A DNA stretch of 64,000 nt from Pelomonas lactea (GTDB lineage Bacteria > Pseudomonadota > Gammaproteobacteria > Burkholderiales > Burkholderiaceae_C), in assembly GCF_043555885.1 (NCBI RefSeq), contig NZ_JBIGHX010000004.1, positions 434,001 through 498,000 on the forward strand. Reading direction: 5' to 3'. The number at the start of each line of letters is the position of its first letter. Within the stretch, counting starts at the first letter, position 1. Below, in pieces: positions 38,502 to 46,351 of this stretch. The notes beneath the pieces are model-generated. The model saw only the letters and a list, made by a program, of their open reading frames with translations. It ran no database searches and had not been told where the DNA came from. A program made the position numbers and the translations under genes.

Positions 38502-40295
38502 GTGTCTGACACCAGCCCTGCTTCGACCCCGCTGAGGACCTTTGGCCGCTTCGAGCTGCGTGCCTTGTTGTCCAAGAGCGCCCGCAGCCTGATCTGGCGT
38601 GTCTACGACGCCCGCCACGGCCAGGAGCTGATGCTGTGCATGCCGCGCGAGAAGCCCAACAGCACGCCGGCCCTGGAGCACTGGCTGCGCATGGCCCAGG
38701 GCGCCGAGCGCGTGCAGCATCCCAACCTTGCCCCGCCTTTCGAGATCGGCCAGGTCGAGAACTGGCCTTACGTGGCCTATGACCGCGCCTTGGGTGAGAC
38801 GCTGGACGAGCGCCTGGCCCGCCAGACCGCGCCTCTGCCCATCGACGCCGCCGGCTGGGTGGCGCAGCTGCTGGAAGGCCTGGCCTTTGCGCACGAGGCC
38901 GGCCATGCCCACCGTGACCTGCAGACCGCCACGCTGCTCATCGACGCCAGCGACAAGGTGCGGCTGATGGGCCTGGAGGTGGCGCAGGAGGTGTTCCCCG
39001 CCACGGTGGACTTCAACGCCGTGACGCGCCGCGCGGTGCGCGAGTCGGCCGAGGAGGACGTGCTGTGCGTGGGCCTGCTGCTGAACCGCATCCTCAGCGG
39101 CAAGCCAGTGCTGGAAGAGAACGACCTGCAGCACGTCGTGCAGCAGATGCAGCCCATCGGCCGTGAGATGGTGCGCCTGGGCTGGGAGACGCCGCACCCC
39201 ATCCCCGACCCGCTGCGCGCCATCTGCAACCGCGCGACCGACCGCCAGCTGCGCCAGCGCTACCACCTGGCCCGCAGCTTCTGGCGCGCGCTGGACGGCT
39301 GGCGCCAGGCCGCCGCGCACGACGATGGCGGCCCCATCGTGCTGCTGCTGGACAAGCTGCAGCGCCAGGGCCACCTGCCGACGACGACGACCGGCATCCA
39401 CCGCTTCACGGCCGGCTCGGGCCTGGAGGCGCAGCACGCCAGCGCGCTGTCCGATCTCGTGCTGAAGGACATGGCCCTCAGCCTGGAGCTGGTGCGCCGC
39501 GTCAACAACGCGCTCAAGCTCAGCGGCCATGCCGGCGAGACGGTGCTGAACATGCAGCGCGCCATCCAGATGATCGGCCTGGACGGCGTGCAGCTGGCCG
39601 CCAACGCGCTCAAGCCCTGGCCGGGGCCGCTGGCGCCGGTGGCGGCCGAGATGCTGCGCCAGGTGATGGCGCGCGTCGTCAAGGCCGGCCAGGTCGCGCA
39701 GGCACTGCGCCCGGCGGGCTATGACGGCGAGGTCGTCTACCTCATCACCGTCATGCAGAACCTGGGCCGGCTGCTGCTGCAGTACCACTTCCCGGACGAC
39801 GCCCAGCAGATCCGCCAGCTGATGGTGCCGCCCGAGCCCACCGAGGAACTGCCCAACCCGCCCACGTTGAGCGAGCAGGCCGCCGCCTACGCCGTGCTGG
39901 GCTGCGACCTGGACGCGCTGGGCGCCGCCGTGGCCCGCCACTGGGGCCTGGGCGACGAGCTGCTGCAGATGATCCGCCGCCAGCCGCTGGACGCGCCCGT
40001 GCACCCGCCGCGCAGCGACGCCGACACGCTGCGCCTGACCAGCAGCCTGGCCAACGAACTGCTGGACGCACTGGCGCTGCCCGAGGCGCGCCGCCGCCCC
40101 GGCGTGGAGGCCGCCACGCGCCGCTATGCCAAGGCGCTGGGCCTGGGGCTGCGCGAGGTCATGGAGGCGCTGAACCCCGGTGCAGCCCGCCCCGGGCAGA
40201 CGCCGCCGGCCCCCGCGGGCGCGAGAACGGCAGCCCCGGCCACGCCGGCCGTCGCGCCCAGCCCGCTGCGCAGCCGCCTGGCAGGGCGCGGCTGA
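38502..40295 (+). CDS. Pseudokinase-HDOD signalling protein
   Basis: 597 residues. The first 270 look like a Ser/Thr protein kinase that has lost its active site. There is no VAIK lysine (LMLCM at 43-47) and the catalytic loop reads HRDLQTATL instead of HRDLKPSN. The DFG triplet is replaced by MGL (156-158). Residues about 285-500 are an HDOD domain (VLKDMALSLELVRRVNNAL; QMIGLDGVQLAANAL) in which the HD pair is QN. A Pro/Ala-rich tail follows. The start is GTG at 38502. The next gene, 12 bases on, encodes a related but intact kinase-HDOD protein, so this may be its regulatory partner. Confidence 0.85.
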   Translation: MSDTSPASTPLRTFGRFELRALLSKSARSLIWRVYDARHGQELMLCMPREKPNSTPALEHWLRMAQGAERVQHPNLAPPFEIGQVENWPYVAYDRALGETLDERLARQTAPLPIDAAGWVAQLLEGLAFAHEAGHAHRDLQTATLLIDASDKVRLMGLEVAQEVFPATVDFNAVTRRAVRESAEEDVLCVGLLLNRILSGKPVLEENDLQHVVQQMQPIGREMVRLGWETPHPIPDPLRAICNRATDRQLRQRYHLARSFWRALDGWRQAAAHDDGGPIVLLLDKLQRQGHLPTTTTGIHRFTAGSGLEAQHASALSDLVLKDMALSLELVRRVNNALKLSGHAGETVLNMQRAIQMIGLDGVQLAANALKPWPGPLAPVAAEMLRQVMARVVKAGQVAQALRPAGYDGEVVYLITVMQNLGRLLLQYHFPDDAQQIRQLMVPPEPTEELPNPPTLSEQAAAYAVLGCDLDALGAAVARHWGLGDELLQMIRRQPLDAPVHPPRSDADTLRLTSSLANELLDALALPEARRRPGVEAATRRYAKALGLGLREVMEALNPGAARPGQTPPAPAGARTAAPATPAVAPSPLRSRLAGRG

Positions 40296-40307
40296 GGCCG
40301 CTGATCC

Positions 40308-42698
40308 ATGACCGACGACCTGCCACCCCAGCTGGGCCGCTTCCGTCTGCTGCAGCGTCTGGGCGAGGGCGCGCAGGCGACCGTCTGGCTGGCGCATGAC
40401 CCGCTGCTGGACCGCGAGGTCGCCGTCAAGCTGCTCAAGACCAGCGGCGTCGATGCCACCGAGCCCGGCACCGTCGACGAATGGCTGCACGAGGCCCGCG
40501 CGGTCAGCCGGTTGACGCACCCCAACATCGTCCCCGTCTTCGAGGCCGACACGCAGGGCGGGCGCTCCTACCTCGTGTTCGAGTACGTCAGCGGCGGCAC
40601 GCTGAGCCAGCGCCTGCGCGCCGGCCCGCGGCTGACGGCGGCCGAGGCCGTCACGCTGATGCTGGGCGCGCTGGACGGCCTGACGGCCGCGCACGCCGCC
40701 GGCCTGGTGCACCGCGACCTCAAGCCCAGCAACATCCTGCTCGACGCCCGTGGCCGTGCGCGGGTCATGGACTTCGGCATCGCGGCCCGCGTGTCGCCCG
40801 CGACCAACGTGCCGGCGCGCGTCGTCGGCACGCCCGGCTACATCTCGCCCGAGGCCGCGGCCGGCGCGCCGCCACACCCGCAGATGGACGTGTTCGCGGC
40901 CGCCGTCGTGCTGGCCGAGATGCTCAGCGGCCAGCGCCTGAACCACGACCCCGACCCCTGGCGCGCCGTGCAGCGCGTGCAGACGACCGACCTCGTGCTG
41001 CCGTCCGGCCTGGCGCCGGATGTGGACGATGCGCTGCGTGCCATCGTGCAGCGCGGCCTGGCGCGTGACCCGCACGCCCGCTGGCCCAGCGCCACGCAGA
41101 TGCGCGATGCGCTGGCGTCCTGGCTGCGCCCCGTGGCCGAGCCCGACGCCGACGCGCAGGACGCGCCGGTGCTGGACTTCCTGCTGCGCCGCATGCGGCA
41201 CAAGAGCGACTTCCCGGCACTGTCCGACGCCATCCAGCGCATCCAGCGGCTGACGCAGTCCGAGAACGAGAGCCTGGCCAGCCTGTCCAACGAAATCCTC
41301 AAGGACGTGGCACTGACGCAGAAGCTGCTGCGCCTGGTCAACACCGCGGCCTACCGGCACACGGGTGGCGGCGGCATCAGCACCGTGTCGCGCGCGGTTG
41401 CGCTGATCGGCTTCGCCGGCATCCGCAACCTGGCGCTCAGCCTCGTGCTGCTGGAGCGCATGGAGAACAAGGGCCATGCGCAGCGGCTGCGCGAGGACTT
41501 CCTGCGTTCGCTGATGGCTGCGTCCGTCGCGCGCGAGCTGTGCCTGAGCGAGCGCGAGGCCGAGGAGGCCTTCCTCGGCGCCATGCTGCACCACCTGGGG
41601 CGCACGCTGACCGAGTTCTACTTCCCCGAGGAGGCCGATGCCGTGCGCCGCCTCGTCAGCCCCGCCGACGACGGCCTGGCCCTCAGCGAGGCCGCTGCGT
41701 CGGCCCAGGTGCTGGGCATGAGCTACGAGGCGCTGGGCCTGGGCGTGGCGCGGCAATGGGGGCTGCCCGAGAGCCTGCAGCGCGCGATGCGCCGCCCCGG
41801 CGGCGAGGCGCCCGTCAAGCTCATCGACGATGCGGCCGAGCGCCAGCGCTGGCTGGCCCGCGCGGCCAACGACATGGCCGACCTCATCCTGCAGACGCCG
41901 CCCGAGCAGGCCCATGCCAAGGTGAAGGCGCTGGCGCAGCGGCATGCGCGCGCATTGGGCATCCAGGCAGACGCCTTCGAGAAGGCCGCCGACACGGCCC
42001 GCCAACGCCTCACGCAGATGACCGAGGCGCTGGACCTGCACCTGCCCAAGCACTCGCCGGCGCAGCGGCTGCTGGCGCCGCTGACACCGTCGGTGCAGGA
42101 CTCGTTGACCGCGCACGAACTGGCGCCCACGCTGGTGCTGGAACGCACCGAGGCGCTTGGCGGGCCGCCGCCGCCGGCAGCGCCTGTCGAGCTGCTGGCC
42201 GCCGGCGTGCAGGAGATCACCGACGCGATGGTCAACAGCTTCCAGCTCAACGCCGTGCTGCGCATGATCCTGGAGACCATCTATCGCGCGCTGAACCTGC
42301 GCCGTGTCATCTTCTGCCTGCGTGACGCGCGCGGCCAGACGCTGACCGGCCGGCTGGGCGTGGGCCTGGACGTCGAGCGCCTGGCGCCGCTGCTGCGCGT
42401 GGACCTGGTGCAGCAGCCGCCCGACCTGCTGGCGGCGGTGTGCCTGAAGGGCGCCGACACGCTGATCCAGGACGCCCGCGCCGCCAACATCGCCGCGCGG
42501 CTGCCGGTGTGGTTCAAGGGCGAGCTGCAGGCGCAGAGCTTTCTGCTGCTGCCGCTGATGCTCAAGGGCGCGCCGCTGGGGCTCATCTACGCCGACCATG
42601 CGCAGGCGGGCGCCGTGCAGCTGGGCGAGAAGGAGCTGTCGCTGCTGCGCACGCTGCGCAACCAGGCCGTGATGGCCTTCCGCCAGGCCTCCAGCTGA
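40308..42698 (+). CDS. Ser/Thr protein kinase with HDOD and GAF domains
   Basis: 796 residues. The N-terminal Hanks-type kinase (about 10-270) is complete: glycine loop LGEGAQATV, VAVK lysine 41, HRDLKPSN (135-142), DFG (155-157) and SPE. An HDOD domain follows (about 290-490; SNEILKDVALTQKLLRLVN and AVALIGFAGIRNLALSL) with a degenerate HD (LHHLG). A GAF-type domain ends the protein (about 630-790; NAVLRMILETIYRALNLRRVIFCL ... LLLPLMLKGAPLGLIYADH). There are no membrane segments, so sensing is cytoplasmic. It likely phosphorylates signalling partners; targets are unknown. It forms a tandem with the pseudokinase gene. Confidence 0.9.
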   Translation: MTDDLPPQLGRFRLLQRLGEGAQATVWLAHDPLLDREVAVKLLKTSGVDATEPGTVDEWLHEARAVSRLTHPNIVPVFEADTQGGRSYLVFEYVSGGTLSQRLRAGPRLTAAEAVTLMLGALDGLTAAHAAGLVHRDLKPSNILLDARGRARVMDFGIAARVSPATNVPARVVGTPGYISPEAAAGAPPHPQMDVFAAAVVLAEMLSGQRLNHDPDPWRAVQRVQTTDLVLPSGLAPDVDDALRAIVQRGLARDPHARWPSATQMRDALASWLRPVAEPDADAQDAPVLDFLLRRMRHKSDFPALSDAIQRIQRLTQSENESLASLSNEILKDVALTQKLLRLVNTAAYRHTGGGGISTVSRAVALIGFAGIRNLALSLVLLERMENKGHAQRLREDFLRSLMAASVARELCLSEREAEEAFLGAMLHHLGRTLTEFYFPEEADAVRRLVSPADDGLALSEAAASAQVLGMSYEALGLGVARQWGLPESLQRAMRRPGGEAPVKLIDDAAERQRWLARAANDMADLILQTPPEQAHAKVKALAQRHARALGIQADAFEKAADTARQRLTQMTEALDLHLPKHSPAQRLLAPLTPSVQDSLTAHELAPTLVLERTEALGGPPPPAAPVELLAAGVQEITDAMVNSFQLNAVLRMILETIYRALNLRRVIFCLRDARGQTLTGRLGVGLDVERLAPLLRVDLVQQPPDLLAAVCLKGADTLIQDARAANIAARLPVWFKGELQAQSFLLLPLMLKGAPLGLIYADHAQAGAVQLGEKELSLLRTLRNQAVMAFRQASS

Positions 42699-42877
42699 CA
42701 GAGGCGTAGGGCGATTCCCACAGCAGGTGGGGCGCGGGGCTGACCGCGCGCGCGGCCGGCTTCCGACGGGTCGTGAACCTGTGCTCGCGAATACTGATTT
42801 CGCAGCCTGCAAGCACAGGAACCGGGTTGGACTGGCCCCGCCAGCCGCACCGGCATGACCACAACCAGGAGCCCCAG

Positions 42878-43246
42878 ATGAATCCGCAAACCATCGTGAA
42901 GAAGAGCCGTGCCGTGCTCGCCGTGGGCGCAGCGCTTGCCTTGGCAGCGTGCGCATCAACGCCCGAACCCAAGGAACAGCTGGCTGTGGCCAACGCCGCC
43001 GTCGACACCGCCACCGGCAACGCCGCCGAGGCACCTGCCGAGCTGGCCACGGCCCGCGACAAGCTGGCCCGCGCCAACGCCGCGGCCGCCCGAAAAGACT
43101 ACGTGGCCGCGCGCCAGCTGGCCGACGAGGCCGCGGCCGACGCCGCGCTCGCCCAGGCGCAAGCCCGCAATGCCCGCTCCAGCCGCGCGCTTGCCGAGGT
43201 GCGCGAAAGCATCCAGCAGCTGCAGGCGCAGCTCAACCGTTCCTGA
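42878..43246 (+). CDS. DUF4398-type small lipoprotein
   Basis: A 122-residue protein with a lipoprotein signal peptide; the lipobox LAAC puts the lipidated Cys at about residue 27. A helical, Ala-rich body follows (VANAAVDTATGNAAEAPAELATARDKLARANAAAARKDYVAARQLADEA). This is the DUF4398 pattern, function unknown. AGGAG precedes the ATG at 42878. It is 17 bases upstream of a DUF4398-OmpA gene and was probably made by duplication of its N-terminal part or the reverse. Confidence 0.8.
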   Translation: MNPQTIVKKSRAVLAVGAALALAACASTPEPKEQLAVANAAVDTATGNAAEAPAELATARDKLARANAAAARKDYVAARQLADEAAADAALAQAQARNARSSRALAEVRESIQQLQAQLNRS

Positions 43247-43263
43247 TTGCGAAAGGCGACATC

Positions 43264-44181
43264 ATGAAGAAGACCCTTGCCCAACTGTCTACCCTGGCCG
43301 CCGCGGCCGCGCTGTTCGCCGGCTGTGCCAGCGCCCCCACCGTCACGCCCGGCCTGCAGCAGGCACGCAGCACCGTGCGCAGTGCCGAAGCCGATCCGGC
43401 TGTGCTGAAGTACGCGTCGCTGGACGTGAAGAAGGCCGGTGACTCGCTCAAGCGCGCCGAAGAGCTCAGCGCCAACCGTGAATCGCCGGCCGACATCGAC
43501 TCGGCCGCCTACATCGCCTCTACGCAGGCCCGCACCGCGATGGCGCTGGCCAAGGCCGCGACCGAGGAAGAGGCCATCAAGGCTGCCGAGGCCGACCGTG
43601 AGCGCGCCCGTGCCGACGCCAACGCCCGCCGCGCCAACGTCGCGCAGGCCCAGGCCGCCAACGCGCAGATCGCTGCCGCCAACGCCAGCGCCGACGCCAA
43701 CGCCGCCCGCCAGCAGGCCGCCACAGCGCAGGCCGATGCCGCCGCCGCGCAGGCGCAAGCCGCCGCGCTGCAGCAGGAACTCGCCGAGCTTCAGGCCAAG
43801 CAGACCGACCGCGGCATGCTGGTCACGCTGGGCGATGTGCTGTTCGAGTTCGGCCGCGCCGAGATCAAGCCCACCGCGCAGAACGCCATCGGCAAGCTGG
43901 CCAACTACCTGAAGCAGCACCCCGACCGCCGCGTGCTGATCGAAGGTTTCACCGACAGCGTCGGCAGCGACCAGGCCAACCTGACGTTGTCGCAGCGTCG
44001 CTCGCAGGCCGTGGCGGACGCCTTGCGCGCCCAGGGTGTCGACCCGGCACGCGTCGACACCCGCGGCTACGGCGAGGCCTACCCGGTCGCCAGCAACGCC
44101 AGCACCGCCGACCGCGCGCTGAATCGCCGCGTCGAGGTCTACATCTCCAACGACAACCAGCCCGTGCGCGCACGCGGTTGA
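43264..44181 (+). CDS. Outer-membrane lipoprotein with DUF4398-like helices and OmpA domain
   Basis: 305 residues. A lipobox FAGC gives the lipidated Cys at about residue 20. A long Ala/Gln-rich coiled coil (about 25-180) follows, then an OmpA C-terminal peptidoglycan-binding domain (about 185-295). The latter has GDVLFEFGRAEIKPTAQNAI, IEGFTDSVGSDQANLTLSQRRSQAVADAL and DTRGYGEAYPV ... NRRVEV. It should tether the outer membrane to peptidoglycan. It shares a likely operon with the preceding small lipoprotein and the following periplasmic protein. Confidence 0.9.
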   Translation: MKKTLAQLSTLAAAAALFAGCASAPTVTPGLQQARSTVRSAEADPAVLKYASLDVKKAGDSLKRAEELSANRESPADIDSAAYIASTQARTAMALAKAATEEEAIKAAEADRERARADANARRANVAQAQAANAQIAAANASADANAARQQAATAQADAAAAQAQAAALQQELAELQAKQTDRGMLVTLGDVLFEFGRAEIKPTAQNAIGKLANYLKQHPDRRVLIEGFTDSVGSDQANLTLSQRRSQAVADALRAQGVDPARVDTRGYGEAYPVASNASTADRALNRRVEVYISNDNQPVRARG

Positions 44182-44192
44182 AGGAGACCGTC

Positions 44193-44585
44193 ATGAACCA
44201 CGTCCACCGAAGTTGCCTGACTGCCGCGCTGCTGGTGCTGGGCGTCACGGCCGCACAGGCCGGCAACAACGTCGACCCACTGCGCCTGCAGTACGAGCGT
44301 GAGCGTGCCGCCTGCCTGCAGGGCCAGACCGGCCAGCCGCGCGATGTCTGCCTGAAGGAGGCGGGTGCCGCCTATGCCCAGGCCCGCCAGGGGCGGCTGA
44401 CGACGCCCGGGGACCGCCCGGAGCAGTGGGCGGCCAACGCGCTCAGGCGCTGCCAGGCCCAGCCGCCGGAAGACCGCGATCTCTGCGAGCGCCGCGTTCG
44501 CGAAGGCGAGGTGGCGGGCAGCGTGTCCGCAGGCGGCCGGATGACCACGCTGACCGTGCGGTCGACGGACATCTCGGGAAGCTGA
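44193..44585 (+). CDS. Small exported protein of unknown function
   Basis: 130 residues with a signal peptide (cleavage likely after AQA, about residue 22). A soluble domain with several cysteines follows (RAACLQGQ, DVCLKEA, LRRCQAQ and DLCERRV), suggesting two disulfides in the periplasm. I do not recognise a family. AAGGAG lies 6 bases before the ATG at 44193 and 11 bases separate it from the OmpA-lipoprotein gene, so it is the last gene of that operon. Confidence 0.75.
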   Translation: MNHVHRSCLTAALLVLGVTAAQAGNNVDPLRLQYERERAACLQGQTGQPRDVCLKEAGAAYAQARQGRLTTPGDRPEQWAANALRRCQAQPPEDRDLCERRVREGEVAGSVSAGGRMTTLTVRSTDISGS

Positions 44586-44690
44586 AACGCCTCGCCTCGG
44601 GGCCTTGCCCTGGCCGATCCCTCGGGGGACGGCTTGGGGCAGCCCGGCGCTCGGCCCGCGATGCAGCGGCGTGTTGTTGGGGAGGGTGAC

Positions 44691-44782
44691 GAGCCTTACC
44701 CCCGGCACTGGTTGCAACGCTTAGGGCTGCTTGGTTCCCCACCTGACCCGGTTGGGCGCGCTTCCATGCGGGGAGGCCCGTC
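44691..44782 (-). ncRNA. ffs: 4.5S RNA of the signal recognition particle
   Basis: The minus strand contains GGTCAGGTGGGGAACCAAGCAGCC split by a GGAA tetraloop, the SRP RNA helix-8 core. Compared with the E. coli core, the CC/GG pairs closing the loop are GG/CC, a compensated change. The flanks pair as a long rod: GCCU near the 5' end with AGGC near the 3' end, CCCC with GGGG, and GCAU with GUGC. It binds Ffh for co-translational membrane targeting. End points are approximate. Confidence 0.9.
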
Positions 44783-44789
44783 GAGCGAG

Positions 44790-44795
44790 ATTCTA
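44790..44795 (-). promoter_or_regulatory. -10 element of the 4.5S RNA promoter
   Basis: On the minus strand TAGAAT (44790-44795) lies about 7 bases before the predicted RNA 5' end. It includes the TAG stop codon of sirB2. No good -35 is visible at 17 bases; a CTCGAT-TG-ATCGAG palindrome (44810-44823) occupies that place. Confidence 0.5.
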
Positions 44796-45179
44796 ACCGG
44801 GCAGAAAGCCTCGATTGATCGAGAGGTCCATGGCGAGCATCAAAAGCGCCAGCGCCGTGAAGTAGCCCAGCAGATGCAGGCGCTGCTGGCTCATCGCCCA
44901 ATGCCCGCACACCAGGTAGCCCACCAGCGCGACGAGCTTGATGCCCAGCCACGAGTCACGCACCGGGTTGTAGCCAATGGCGCCCCACAGGCTCAGCCCG
45001 GTGACGACGAGGCAGGCGTTGACGCCGAACACCAGCACCAGCAGCCGCGCGTCCTTGGCCAGCTCCTGCAGCCGCGGCGTGCCGAACTGGAACAGCGCCC
45101 CGCGCGTGAAGAACAGGCCGAGGCTGCACCAGGCCAGCAGCACGTGCCACTGGACCATCTGCGAATAAAACCACGTCAT
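44793..45179 (-). CDS. SirB2-family inner membrane protein
   Basis: A 128-residue protein with four hydrophobic helices and the SirB2 pattern WFYSQMVQWHVLLAWCSLGLFFTRG ... SWLGIKLVALVGYLVCGHWAM. The family is named after a Salmonella regulator locus, but its molecular role is unknown. It follows the PurM-like gene by 19 bases on the same strand. Its stop codon lies within the 4.5S RNA -10 element. Confidence 0.85.
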   Translation of the reverse strand: MTWFYSQMVQWHVLLAWCSLGLFFTRGALFQFGTPRLQELAKDARLLVLVFGVNACLVVTGLSLWGAIGYNPVRDSWLGIKLVALVGYLVCGHWAMSQQRLHLLGYFTALALLMLAMDLSINRGFLPG

Positions 45180-45198
45180 CGCAGAGGTGCCGCGTGGT

Positions 45199-46308
45199 TC
45201 AGCGCAGTGCCAGGTCGTCTTCGCTGAAGCGGATGTTCAGCGGCTCGATCAGCAGTTGCTTCTCGCCCGCCTCGACGCTGCCGGCCACCCAGGCGGCGAT
45301 GCCGCAGTCGCGCGCCACCTGCGCGGTGCGCTCGGCGTCTTCGGCCTTGACGAAGATCGCAAAGCCCGCGCCCATGTTCAGCGTCGAGTAGGCCTCGCGG
45401 TCGTCCTGGCCGGCCTGCTGCTGGATGAACTCCAGCACGGCCGTCTTGGGCGGCACGGTGTGGATGCGGTAGGTGAGCGCGCTCGGGTGGCGCAGCAGCT
45501 TGCGCCAGCCGTGGCCGGTGATGTTGGCGCAGTAGTGCGGCGCGATGCCGGCCTTCCACAGCGCCTCGGTCACGGGCGAGTACAGCGCGGTGGGCGCCAG
45601 CAGCGCCTCGCCGTAGGTCAGGCCGGGGGCGATCTCGGTCAGGTAGCCGTTCGGCAGGCGTTCCGCGAGCTTGCGGGCGAGCGACAGGCCGTTGGCATGG
45701 ATGCCGCTGGAGGCCAGCAGCACGATGGCGTCGCCGGCGCCCAGCTTGTCGCCCACCGACAGTCGCTCCTTGGGGTTGATGAGGCCCGTGCAGGACGCGG
45801 CCAGATCGATGCGGCCGTCCTCGACGATGCCGGCCAGCGCCGGCGTCTCGCCACCACCCCAGGCGACCTGGCAGGTGTCGCAGGCGGCCTTCCAGCCGGC
45901 CACCAGCGCCTGCGCGCGCTGCGCGTCGCCGAACCAGTCACTGCCGCCGGCGGCCCAGTAGGCCTGCACCACCAGCGGTGTGGCGCCGACGGTGATGAGG
46001 TCGTTGACGGCCATCGCGATGGTGTCCTGCGCGATGCCGGCAAAGAAGCTCTTGCCGGTCAGCTTGGCCATCTCGTCGGCCACCAGCGTCTTGGTGCCCA
46101 GGCATTCGACGATGGAGGCGACGTAGAACGGGCCCACGTCGACGACGTAGGCCGATTCGCCGCGCGAGGCCTTGACCTCGCTGAAGCCGTGCCCGGCCAG
46201 GTGTGACGCGGTGGCCGCGGCGGCGCGCTGGGCGGTGACCTTCAGGGGGTCGATCAGGTCGTAGTTGACGCCGGCTTGGTCGTAGGTGAGGGGGCTGTTG
46301 GAGGTCAT
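45199..46308 (-). CDS. AIR synthase-related (divergent PurM-like) protein
   Basis: A 369-residue PurM-fold protein. Recognisable elements are SPLTYDQAGVNYDL, AGIAQDTIAMAVNDLITVGATPL, GGGETPALAGIV, LASSGIHANGLSLARKL and ANITGHGWRKLLRH. These parallel phosphoribosylformylglycinamidine cyclo-ligase motifs, but the nucleotide loop is ECLGTKT in place of the canonical DGVGTK. It may be an alternative AIR synthase or a paralogue with another substrate. It is not next to purine genes. The ATG at 46308 begins MTSNSPLTYDQAG. Confidence 0.8.
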   Translation of the reverse strand: MTSNSPLTYDQAGVNYDLIDPLKVTAQRAAAATASHLAGHGFSEVKASRGESAYVVDVGPFYVASIVECLGTKTLVADEMAKLTGKSFFAGIAQDTIAMAVNDLITVGATPLVVQAYWAAGGSDWFGDAQRAQALVAGWKAACDTCQVAWGGGETPALAGIVEDGRIDLAASCTGLINPKERLSVGDKLGAGDAIVLLASSGIHANGLSLARKLAERLPNGYLTEIAPGLTYGEALLAPTALYSPVTEALWKAGIAPHYCANITGHGWRKLLRHPSALTYRIHTVPPKTAVLEFIQQQAGQDDREAYSTLNMGAGFAIFVKAEDAERTAQVARDCGIAAWVAGSVEAGEKQLLIEPLNIRFSEDDLALR

Positions 46309-46351
46309 GTCGCGCCGCGGCTGTGAAAGGTGTTCAGGCGCGATTGTCTCT

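Noticed and set aside
38031..43034. 1667-codon open frame on the minus strand
   Set aside because: It is antisense to two well-supported kinase-HDOD genes and has low-complexity Arg/His/Gln composition.
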